Source: Pipra filicauda (Eukaryota > Chordata > Aves > Passeriformes > Pipridae). Taken from it: a DNA stretch of 64,000 bases. The stretch lies in contig NW_024104359.1 in assembly GCF_003945595.2 (NCBI RefSeq), forward strand, positions 124,001 to 188,000, in the 5' to 3' direction. Positions 53,651 to 64,000 of this stretch are shown in pieces. Both the position numbers and the translations under genes were made by a program. The notes under the pieces are model-generated. The model had not been told where the DNA came from. It saw only the letters and a program-made list of their open reading frames with translations, and did not search any database. Every line of letters starts with the position of its first letter. Position 1 is the first letter of the stretch.

Positions 53651-56600
53651 CGTGAGAAATTTTGTTTCGTTTTTCTGTGCAGTGCAAAGATAAGATCATA
53701 CTTTATTTTGGTGCCTAAATTGATCTCTGGGGTGAATGAATAAAGTTGGGAAATAGCCAGAGAATAACACAATGTAAATAGTGAAACATAAGGAGGTTAT
53801 ATATATATAAAACACTACAGCTTCTCAGACTGCTGTGTGGCTAGATAGAATTAATTAAAAATTGTATGAAGCATTTGAGTTCTCTCAAGTTTGTTTTGAG
53901 CATATGAGATCTTCTTCAGCAAGAAAGCAGGATTTCTTTTGCTCAGCTGGATTTTGATTGAGAGCAGCCAGTGGAGGTGTTCTTTGGTCTGTAATGCAGT
54001 CTCTGGTAGCATTTGCTTTGTTGGGATAATAGCAGGTGTTGTGCTGCCTCTTTGGGGACAGCAAAGGAATTTGGGAAAAAGATGGAGTTAGTGTGAGTTG
54101 ATTAATGCATTGGAACTGCAAAGCATTGCTGTTCTTAAGGACTGAGTGTAATAGGTGTGTGTAAACCTAACAGAGAGATGTTGATATGAAATACTGAACT
54201 GCATCCAGTACTCACAAATGGTAAAGACAAGAGGGGTCTCTAGAGGTGCTGACTCTGAAACAGCCACTCTAAGTTTGGTTAGGAAAAGTGTACCCTCTCC
54301 AAAACCCCCAGCTGTGCTCAGCTACCAGGGATACTCACACTGTCCTTTGGTTTGGTGTCCAAACCTCCCAGGAGATTCATGGCTGCTGCTGTGCTCTGTT
54401 ACAGCCAGCTCCTTTTCAGGATTTCTCCTCCTTTGAGCTCTGATAAATCAGGGAGTTATCACCTTGCACTCAATTTCGGGCAACTAAGAGCTTCTCTTTC
54501 CCAGCCTTTCCCAACATGTGAACAAGGGGCAAGTGCTAAGTGCCAGAGGTGAAACCTGGATCCCACCTCTCTTTTAAGAGAATATAGGTTTGAAGAGTAA
54601 ATATTTATGAAAGATTTATTTCCAAAATCTCTCCACACATCATGAATGGGTGTGTGTATGTAAATGCAGGGGAGACAGATTGCTGTGAGAGGACAGAAGA
54701 GAGGTCACCGTAGCTTTCTGTCTGTGTTCTTTAGCCACACTTATTGCTTTTATACAAAGATCTGCAACACAAACTGCTCAAACGCATTTAAAAATGTCCC
54801 TACATTATTTCAGGTACCTGGCAGTGTGGGTGCACACACAGGTTGCTGGGGACAAGCTGAAGCATGACCTTACAGCACCACTGGGACAGGGACATCCTTC
54901 TCTGCTGATGGCAAAGTAACACATTTCCTTGCTCACTGGCTAGAAACGATTGGGAATTTTTTGGCAGTGCTTTGCACTTGGGAACTCTTTATTTCTCACC
55001 ACTGAAACACTTGGTGGGAACATGCCAGTTTCAGTGAAACTTCTGTAATAAAAAGTTTGTTTTCAGGCTAGACTCTAGAGGGAGCGTGCTCTAACCCTGA
55101 TCTGCCTCTCAAAGAAGGATTTAACCCCCAAAGTCTTCACATTCCAAGAGAGCTCTAATTCTGAGTTATGATGTTGTTAGAGTGCTCTTTTTCCTGTGCT
55201 TCTGTGAAAGCAAACAAACAAAAAAACGCAAACAACAAGCAAATCCTACTTCTAAGGTCATCTTGTTGTGATTGAGAGTGCTTCTGAAATTTTGAAAGGA
55301 TTTCTGGGATGGGAAAAATTCTTTTCCTTCTCTTTCAACTTTGCACCTCACCACTCCGTCATGAACTTTGCATCTGAGATTTTGCTCTTGATGAATGAGC
55401 TCTCAGCCATAAAGACTGCTGTGAACTAGGCTTAAGGACTTTCCTGAAAAATGAAAACCAAAAGGCTAAACCACAGTTACCTTAGGAAATGTGAGGAGGG
55501 AGAAAAATGAGATCTTCACTCTCCTGCCTCTTCTAAAGGGTTTTGTGATTCGTTCTTCAGATTCTCCTGTGCAGACACTGGCTGCTTTTGCTCAAATGTA
55601 GGATGTGGTAGAGGATTGCTCTGTTATCAAGAAGGGTCTGCTGGGCTCTCAAGGGACTGGCAGGCAATGGGATGGTTCTGATGGAACTGATCCCTTCATG
55701 ATGCTGTGTCTAAGGGAAGTCACAAATTGACTTGGCTCTTCACCTTCATGGGCTTCTTTGGTTCCTGCAGTTAGAAATGCCAGCTGCATTGTAAAACAAA
55801 TGGAAATTCCATCTGTTGTTCTTTCTGAAATATGATATCTATTGTTATTTACTGCTTGCTGTAGTTGTGGCTGTAATATTTTGTCATCATCTGTGTGACA
55901 ATTGAAATAAAAGAGCTGAATTTTGACCTCATGGTGTGGGTTGACTACTGCTTATACTCTGCCTTCTTCCAGGCAGCAGATACCAAGAGGCTGCTCCTCC
56001 AGGCTGTTGGAGACCTCATGGTGTTATCTTTACATGGAGTTGTATCAAAGAGAAAAATTTAAATCTTGTAAATCACTACACATATACTCACCCCCCCTCT
56101 GGGAAGATGCTGGGGGAAAAAAGTGGTTGAGAGCTGTCTGGTGTGCTCTTAGACTGTGCTCATATTATGGCTATGGGCACAGAATGAAAGAAAAAGTGTA
56201 GAAAACAAATGGGAATGCTAAAGAAAATTTTCCAGAGACAGTTTGAAAAAGGACTACTTGGTAGTCAAAGTGTTGCAGTACTGTACTTGATGGGGCTTTA
56301 ATATACATTGGGTTTAGGTATGGTGGAATTCCTTTGGGATTCCATATCTAGCAGAAAGTTCTGAGCAATGGTAAATGGACTTATGTCCTAAGCAGAAGTA
56401 GCAGCATGTAGCACACAAGGGAATAATTCCTGTGTGATGTGGAGGGAATTGGACACACTCTGCTGCTGTCAGCTGCAAGCACTGTCTGTGTGTGCCCTCT
56501 GTTGATAAAAGGTGTGTGTCCATACGTGCTTTCATACAACCCTGCACAAATTGAAAAAGTGGTGCTCTAAAGATACCTTCCCCCTTAATGTCTCTTAGAA

Positions 56601-59600
56601 ATAGCTTCCAAACCAACTGTTAGTGTAGTCTTGCAAAGTCTGGCAGTGCATTTGTGCTTTAATACTGATGAGTCCTGTGCACAAAGTGCTTTGAAAACAC
56701 CTTTCAAGAAAGGAGAGCGAACACGGCTTGTCTCAGCCAGTGTGGAAGTCCTGCAAAACTCCTAGTGAAGGATTACAGCAGAAGGGAATATTTGCTGGGC
56801 ACTGGAGTGCAAAGGAAGCCCAAAAATTTTACATTTTTTCTAAATTATTTTTGTGAGTACTTCAGATTTGCTTCCGACAAACTGTTTATTTCACTATTAA
56901 TTTTAATAAATTGAAGGCATGTTCATTTCTAGGTAGTTTTTACTCAGTTTTCGAACATTGAGCCTTGTTTTAGTTCTGCTGGCACTGGAGGATGGGGTTC
57001 TTTGTTTTGGTGCAATAACTCTGCTATAACCAGCCATCATTTTCTGTTCCCTGCTCCCTTAACTTCTGTTCTTTATGTGACGCTATTTGCATCTTTGCTC
57101 CAGCAGGCATCAAATAAGATGTTTAATTAAAAATGTTATTGGAGGTCCAATTTAAGATCAAAGATCACATGCTATCAGAGATCCAGTACTTTGATACCAC
57201 AATAATAGGTACCTTAGAAGTAGTCAGATGGGTTAGATTAGATAGTAATTTATTTTAGCTTGTTTCCTTTCTCTTAGTACTCATTCCAGATACCATAACC
57301 TGCTAGAAGTTTTAAGAAGAAGCAGTAATTTTTAAAGTGAAAAGTAAAAGGCTCCCAGTTTAAACAAAACTGATCAAAAAATTATGGAAGTAGGAAATTG
57401 AGACCTTTAGAATATATATGACCAAAAGCATAATAAACATTGACTGGGAGCATAATCCTGAATGCTAACAGAAGTCCGTTTGTTGTAACAAACATTTCAT
57501 CTAATTTAATCTTCAAATGTATTGCTGCCAGAAAGAATAGAACTTTCAGGCTCTAATGTGCCGGTTACTCTTGAACTTCAGCTTTAACTAGTGATGCTGA
57601 TAGTGTCTCCCACTGAAAAGACCATTTTAATTACGGTTGTCATCCATCTCAGTGAGGTCTGTGCATGTGTATTAGTCACAGATCGTTCTTTAAACTACTA
57701 AATAAGTTGTGTACCGAGATCGGAACAGGACATAAAATTAGGTTCTGTTGCCATCAGAGCACAGCAGTGTGTGAGTTTGAGCTCTTGTGAGTGCAGAGCT
57801 CACGGTACAACACAAGGCCACGTTAGTTCATTCCCTGGCTGTGCATCTGCACAGTTAGTTCTCAGGTCCCACAAGGCATTAATCACCTCTGAAAAGATGC
57901 AAGAACCCTCCACTTCTGACACAGCCCATGGCAGTTACTGGAACCGGGCGATGTGTTTTTACCTGTTTATTTTTGTTCTACTTCTGAATTACCTTGATTT
58001 TAGATTAACTAATCTAAATGTCTGCTTGGTGGAGAACACTAATTTTTTTGTATCCTTTCACGCTTATAAGTTATTCTAACAGCTCTTCCGGCTAATAAAT
58101 CATAACTAAGTTGGTTTCTAATGCATTTGAACTGTCAGCCAGTATGTGCAGAATGTTATCAGTTTTCACGTGTTACAGATAGGGGACGTGGAAAAGTGGT
58201 TTTCAAATGGTGTTGAGCTACTGCAAAGATTTTCCATTTGCTTCCTTTGCCTTTGTGCAGTCTCGAGGTGACTGTGCTGAAGTGGGAGGGGGGAAGGTCT
58301 GCCAGGAGGGACGCTCCCAAAGCTTCCTTTGGCACCAACGGAATCCAGAAATCTCTGAACTGGGCAGAGTTCTGTGAATCTCCTGGAAAGACAAGGGAGC
58401 AGAACTCCAGCTCCTGCTTACCAACCCCGAAAAAGACTTTAAATGACTTTCCATTTTTTCTTGCCCCAAAGTGGCTTTGGAAACACGGCAGGAATGCAAA
58501 TAAACGTGTAAAAGAGTCAGTCTAATCGGGTGTATAGTTCTCAGAACTTCATTACTCTTGCTTATCTGAAAAACTGCAAATAAGAAGGGAAATGCCAGCG
58601 GGGCAGAGATGCATTGTCACATCGCAAATTTGGTGTTTGGAGGGATATTTGTGAATGCTAACAGAAAGCCTAACATCCCAAATTCGGTACTTGGGTTCAG
58701 TCTTGTGAATGAACACTATTTTTAGAAATGAACTCAATTGAAAAATCCTTATTTTCCATGTAAATGGACATCTTGTTTAAATTCAGAGGCAAAGAAACCT
58801 GAGGTTAAGTGTAAGACCCACAATTCAATTTGCATGTTGAGTAATTCAGACTGTAATAGAAGCTTTGTCATGTTAAGGTTAGGTCTTTCCTGTGGCTGTT
58901 CAAGTGGGCTCTAAAGACTTTTTAACATGTTGCAGGATATTAAGAGGGGAAGGTTTGACCTACATCCATTTTTTTCAGACCCACTTCTGCAGGTTTCATC
59001 ACACTTCCCGTGTCTCACACGTGGGACATTGCTGAGGGCAGAATAGGTGCCCAATTGCCTACATACAATTTCATCAGGAAAGGTATATGATTTATTGCCC
59101 TGTAAAGGGTTTTGACATGAAGCCTGTGAAAAGCACTATATAAATGCCAATACAATATAAAACGTCACACAAATACTTTGCTCATTAATTCCGACCCTGT
59201 GCTTTTGTGCTGGAGAGAAATGAGAGTGAAATATGAATGTGTTCCTTATGCTTTAAAGGGAAAAAATGGGTTTGTGGATTTTATAAAGGCTGATGTGTTA
59301 ACCTGCCTTTGTGGTTCCTTTAAAGACAAGCAGCAAGAAGCCCCCTCTTTGCCTGGTAGTAACAGGCGAGTGAAAGCAGATAAAGCCCCGACAAAGGGGA
59401 GCCCCACGTTGGTGATGACAGTCCTTGGTCACGACACAGCTCTCACCACGCAAAGAGATGATTTCGTTTTTTTCATTTCAAAATTTCATTTATTTCAGCA
59501 CTACTAGCCTTTCTGCCATCACCCAGCTGCAATTTTACCCCTTACATTTTGTCATATTATCTTCTTTAAACAGCCTAATATCCAAATCTTCCCCAGCCTT

Positions 59601-60879
59601 CGTGGCCTGTTTCAAAACGTGGCTCCAGCAAAAGAAAATGTGCTTCACTGGAGTGTTTTACTGACTTGTTACAGCTGAGCAGCCCCTTTTGCACATCTTC
59701 ATTGTCTTGCCTGAGTGGCACAACAGCTCCTCAAAGCCCAGATCTCACCAGTCCCCGGGTCCATCCTTCTGGGAAGCCACAGGACCAGGGAGGAAGAGGG
59801 AGGTCACAGAACATACCAGAAACCCCCCCTTTCATCCTCTGCAGGGATTTTCCAGTTTTGCCCAGTTCCCTTAGCAGAATGGGAGCGAGCCTGGCCCAGT
59901 GGGTATAAATGACAAAATTCTTGTGTCTGATCAGCTGAAGTTTTCTCTCACCTGCATGGTGGGGCTTCAGTTTTTTTAAACACTCACGCATCAGCTTAAG
60001 CTCTGAACACTGAGTAAAATTTACTCCATTCCTTTATTTTGATTTCAGGTTGCTTTTCAGATTCCTTTCTCCTCTGAGTTTCTCTGTGATTTTGATTGTT
60101 TCTATTTTCACTTTAAATAGGATGTTCACTTTCTGCTGATCTCTGCTGACACTTTCCCCTTCTGATTTGTAGTACTATTAATTCCCCCTCTGTTCAATGT
60201 TTTGTCTACATTCAGAACATGTTTGTTTTTCTCTAGTGGCCTGTAATTACTTTCCCCCTCCTTCTCTTTAATTTTTCCAATTATGTTCTCCACTGATGCT
60301 CCTTTAAGAGCAAGACATACTGTGGGTAACTTCTTGAGGATATGAGGATATGACTTTTTGGGCCTGAAAGTGCTTTTAGACTTGGAAAAAAGCTTGAGTT
60401 GAGAATATTGATTGCAAGTCTCTTTGGTATAGGGATAAATTAGTGTTTTGGGTGCAGTTAGTTAATAGGTGAGTCCTGTTTTTTGTCCAGGGATGGTCCT
60501 GCATTGCCACCTTCTAGAGGGATGGGGGGCAAAGGCAAGACAATCCTGCCGTGCACTTTAAAACAGAGACCTTCAGCTCTTGGGTTTAGGGAAACCTCTG
60601 GGCATTTCAGGTGAGGGCTGGAGGAATCCAACAGCACCAACTCAAAGTAACACAGGAAATCTGGAAGGAAGCAGAAAATCAGGTTCAGTTCTCCAGTGTC
60701 CCCATTTACCACAGGGGCCTCCACCCTGGTCTTTCAATCTTGCCTCTGGCCTGTTCATTTTCCTCTGTTTTTCTTTCAGTCTGTGTTGTGGAAATCCAGG
60801 TCGTTCCTACAGGCAGAAACAAGATCTACTTCATAGTTGGCACCCCGTACCATTTTCACAGGGAAACATTTCTCGAGGA

Positions 60880-61500
60880 GAGCTCTGCAGGGCTCGCTGC
60901 CGCTCCGCGCGTCTCCCCGCCTGTGAATGCACTTCATTCTTCCCGGCCCCGCGTTTCCAGCGGCACCTTCACCAGGGACACGCTAATTCCAGGCCTGCTG
61001 GAAATCCAGAGGCAGCTTCTCTTCCTGGCAGGCGCCGGTACCGGACCGTAAAGCAAACCCGTTTGGGGAGGGTTTTCCCCGCGGGTTCAGCGCGGGGCGC
61101 GCACCCCGTGCCCGCGCCCTGCAGTGCCGCGCCGCGGCCGCGAGGGGGAGCCGCAGACCGCGGGGGCGCGCAGGGGCCGGGCGGGAGCGCGCAGGGGCGC
61201 GCAGGGCGCTGCGGGGGCGCGCAGGGCGGTGCAGGGGCGCGCAGGGCGGTGCGGGGGCGCGCAGGGCGGTGCGGGGGCGCGCAGGGGCCGGGCGAACCCC
61301 CGCGGCGGCGGCGGCGGCGGCACCGCGCGGGGTTTCCGCGGGCGCGCTCTCGCTCCCCCCGGGTCTCTCCCCAAAAAAGGGTCGAGCAGCGTCCCCCGGG
61401 GCGCTGCGGGCGCTCCCCCGCCTCGAAAGTCGTTTAGAGGCAGCGGCGCAGCGCGCAGACAGGGAGGCTTTGTGCAGGCGTGTGCGTGGAGCACAGCGCA
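60880..61500. promoter_or_regulatory. CpG island (unassigned promoter candidate)
   Basis: CpG density rises sharply between about 60.89 and 61.50 kb within AT-rich surroundings. No exon of a known gene is recognisable. By position it could belong to the 5' region of MECOM or to a noncoding transcript. Long open frames here reflect GC-rich sequence, not protein. Confidence 0.55.
61165..61290 (+). repeat. GC-rich tandem repeat of about 19-20 bp
   Basis: Units built from GGGGGCGCGCAGGGCGGTGC and shorter variants repeat about six times. They are immediately followed by a (GGC)n run at 61302-61321. G runs on this strand could form quadruplexes. Confidence 0.9.
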
Positions 61501-63290
61501 AAGCGGGAAAAAAATAAAGAAAAGGGAGGGAAGAAAAAAAAAAAAAAAGAAAGTGGTCAGGGTAGGTTTGTTAAGGAATCCGGTAAGTTATAGGAAGCAA
61601 AATTAAATGTCTGGTGCTTACACGACGGCATGTTTTACAAGGGAGAAGGAAACTGTGCAGAAAATGCATGGGCTTTTATTGTTGGTTTTCATTGCCTGTA
61701 TTGTGGTGGATGCTTTATGCTACGGAGAGCAAGTTTAATTGAACCAGATCGCTGATTTCATATAGTAGGGGGCATGGGGTGTGTTTTTTTTTTTGTTATG
61801 TTTTCTGAGTTAACCGTTTCGGGGACTGGAGGCAGGCAGGGCTGAGCTCCGCAGCTCCGAGTTTCGAGCCAGCAAATAAAAACACATTACATAAAAACAA
61901 ACACCGAGCCCGGTTATCAAAGCCTCGATCTCTCTCTATTATTTTCCCTTGTATTTGGTGCGTTTTTTTTTTTTTTTTTTTTTTTAATCACATCTGTCGT
62001 TCCCAGCCTTTCCCAGGACTGCAAAGCAAAGTGGACAGCTTCCATGTGACCACCTAGTACAGGAGGCATTTTCTGCTGGGAAACTTTGCAGTGGTTTTCT
62101 CCTTTCCTTTCCTTTCCTTTCCTTCTGAGAGCTCAGAAAAGAAAATGTGCAATCTTCCCAGTGATTAAAGTCTCCGTATTTGTCTTCAGAGTTATCGGGT
62201 TTATCCAAACTTTTGTGTGTGTGTGTGTATCCCCCCGCCCCCCCTCCTGTGCATTTGTAAAGTAGCCCCATCTAGCAATGATAAATATCCCTGTTGATCA
62301 CTTGATTGATTACCTCTCGGAAAGGTCACGCGGGCTTGCAGTAATTTCCTTTTGCCTAAGGCTCCCTTTTCACTTTTACTCCCGCACGACAGCTCCAAGT
62401 ATACAGGATCTTTATTTTTGATTTTTAACCCCTAAATAGCTCCCCGAAAACAATGCGTTGGTGAAAAGAAGGAGGGAAATCAGCCGGCGGCTCGGCGCTG
62501 CCCCAGCCCTGCCGCGCTCTCCCGGGGCGGTTTTGGGGAGGGAGAGCCTCCCTCCCCTGCTCTCCTGTGGACTGAGAATTCGGATTTAAACAACCAGACA
62601 AGCTATTAATTTACCCATGCTACCCAGGGTCCTGAACCCAATTAATTTCTAATAATTACAGCCCAAGGGGGCTGGAGAGATCCCTCTGCCTCTTTCTAGC
62701 CTTGCCACTTCGCGGCACCGAGGTCAGCATATAATAATAAAGTGTATATTTTGAAAGTGATCAGCAGAACAGTGAGTTATTGCAATGAATGAAAATTGTT
62801 TCCATTTTGGCTAATTGAGCCCGTGGCTGAAAGCTGGAGTTCTGAGACTAAATAAAGAGGACTGTTTCATTTCGACATGGACTGGAAATCCCTGCATAGC
62901 TTTTCGGTCACCCAGCAAGAAGCTTAATTTCTTAACAGCAAACCTGAAATCAAGCGTTGGGTAAACAGTATTAATAATTGCATTACAATGATTAAATTAA
63001 TCTTACTGGTAGCTAGGAGAATATAGATTGAGATTGAATAACACGATGTAAAGTTCACTGCACAAAGACAATAGCACAACAAATACCTCGATGAAGAATT
63101 CCAACTTTTCTCCAAGTAGGCTGCGGGGCTTGTTCAATTATAATGTAAGGAAGAGAAAATTTCCTGTTACGGGGAATGCACTGAAACCTGTGTGTGAGGG
63201 GGTGCCTTTGGTCTCCCAGCCTGTTAGAAATAGATTTAATTCCACTCCTCCACCTAGGAAAAAAAAAAATACAACCCCAAATTTAAATCT
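61501..63290. other. Interisland sequence with AT-rich conserved-looking core
   Basis: It includes a run of 23 T at 61963-61985, a (CCTTT)n stretch at 62101-62123 and a GT run at 62215-62228. The 62.56-63.05 kb part is rich in TAATTA, TAATTT and ATTAAT words. No exon was recognised. Confidence 0.45.
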
Positions 63291-63299
63291 GTGTTTCTG

Positions 63300-64000
63300 G
63301 CCGTGGGTCTGCTGAAAACGATCCCGCATCCCCGCGGCCGGTTGCTTCCCACCGGGAAGGGAGCGGAGATTGCCGGCGCGGAGAAGCTTCCCCGCACGAA
63401 CGAAACGGAATTCCCGGGGGGCTGCCCGGGACCTTTCGGGGAGGGGGGCGAACCTGGTGGGGCCGCGACGGGTGACCCCGAGGGCCGGCGGGCGGGCGGG
63501 GGGGCGGGCGGGGGGCGCCCCGGGACCGCGACCGGTGCCCCGGGAGGGCGGCGCGGCACCTGCCGGGCTCCCGGGGCCGCTGGGACGGCGGGCAGGTGGC
63601 GGTGACAGCGGGGCACGGCCGGGGTCAGGGCTGCCCGCCCGGGAAACCTGCATCTGCAACCCCGGCCCGGCCGCGGGGCTCGGCCGCCCGCGAGGGAGCG
63701 GGTCCCCGGGTGCGGGGAAGGACGCGCATCTCTGCCCGGGCGGAGGCTTTGGGGGGTCTCTGTTTGAACCGCGGGAGGGGGGCGTGTGAGAAGCGCAGGG
63801 AGTTTTGCAAAGTTTACGGGCGTTTTCATTTGTCCCGAGTGAACCGGCGCCGCAGGTCGGTGCGGAGGGGGGTGATCTGGGGACATCCCGGTGCAGCCCC
63901 GCAAGGAGAGGCGCTGCCTGCGAGCGAGGTCTGAGGTCGGGTTGTGCCGGGCCCCTGAGGGTGGTGTTAGGACCCTCAGGGCAGTCCTGGCCCCTGACCC
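63300..64000. promoter_or_regulatory. CpG island continuing past the window end
   Basis: Very high GC and CpG content begins near 63.30 kb and runs to the end of the window. I searched for the MDS1/EVI1 (MECOM) first coding exon, which starts MRSKGRARKLA in mammals, and did not find it. This may be a promoter whose first exon lies further downstream or is noncoding. Confidence 0.55.

Larger units (their letters stand above)
47578..60870. other. Long gene-free stretch
   Basis: No exon with conserved protein features or RNA gene was recognised on either strand. It contains AT-rich stretches resembling conserved noncoding DNA at 47.6-48.4 kb, a 31-bp duplication at 50.26-50.32 kb, a MIR-like fragment at 53.57-53.65 kb, and otherwise ordinary sequence. 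Its place beyond TERC matches the gap before MECOM in other vertebrates, so distant regulatory elements may be present. Confidence 0.45.

Noticed and set aside
60580..61606. Frames up to 285 codons on both strands
   Set aside because: Composition-driven openness over a CpG island and GC minisatellite; no domain or splice structure recognised.
63138..63934. Overlapping Arg/Gly/Pro-rich frames on both strands
   Set aside because: CpG-island composition; no match to the MECOM N-terminus or another known protein.
60880..64000. First coding exon of MECOM (MDS1 part)
   Set aside because: Searched on the + strand for the conserved MRSKGRARKLA start followed by a donor; not found, so no gene is called.

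Overview
This window is vertebrate nuclear DNA, most likely from a bird. The case for a bird rests on compact split genes with GT-AG introns, CpG-island promoters, a CR1-like fragment with the wording typical of bird genomes, MIR-like fragments, and proteins that are clear but diverged relatives of the mammalian ones. The species cannot be named from sequence alone. The gene order is LRRC31, LRRIQ4 remnant, LRRC34, MYNN, tRNA-Val, TERC. It matches the human 3q26 neighbourhood read in reverse, where MECOM lies beyond TERC.

Layout. 1-10.1 kb: the 3' eight coding exons of LRRC31 on the + strand; its N-terminus lies upstream of the window. 14.4-16.0 kb: decayed leucine-rich-repeat exons on the - strand where LRRIQ4 is expected, two of them joined in phase but carrying in-frame stop codons. 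16.6-25.1 kb: complete LRRC34, eleven coding exons, + strand. 27.4-38.9 kb: complete MYNN on the - strand, a BTB protein with eight C2H2 zinc fingers, 3'-to-3' with LRRC34. 39.04-39.11 kb: an intact tRNA-Val(AAC) gene on the - strand beside the MYNN CpG island. About 42.38-42.83 kb: the telomerase RNA gene TERC on the + strand, with promoter boxes, template, pseudoknot, CR4/CR5 and H/ACA elements all recognisable. 43.2-43.7 kb: a 32-35 bp minisatellite. 43.7-64 kb: no gene I can support. It holds a long polypyrimidine tract, short duplications, old SINE remnants, two GC-rich islands (60.9-61.5 and 63.3-64 kb) and AT-rich homeodomain-motif stretches that look like regulatory DNA of the next gene, presumably MECOM.

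The genes do not form a pathway. LRRC31 and LRRC34 are leucine-rich-repeat proteins, MYNN is a nuclear DNA-binding factor, tRNA-Val decodes GUU and related valine codons, and TERC supplies the template and scaffold of telomerase. The strongest result that protein-based reading would miss is TERC, which has no coding potential. The second is the apparent loss of LRRIQ4, together with no visible ACTRT3 between MYNN and TERC.
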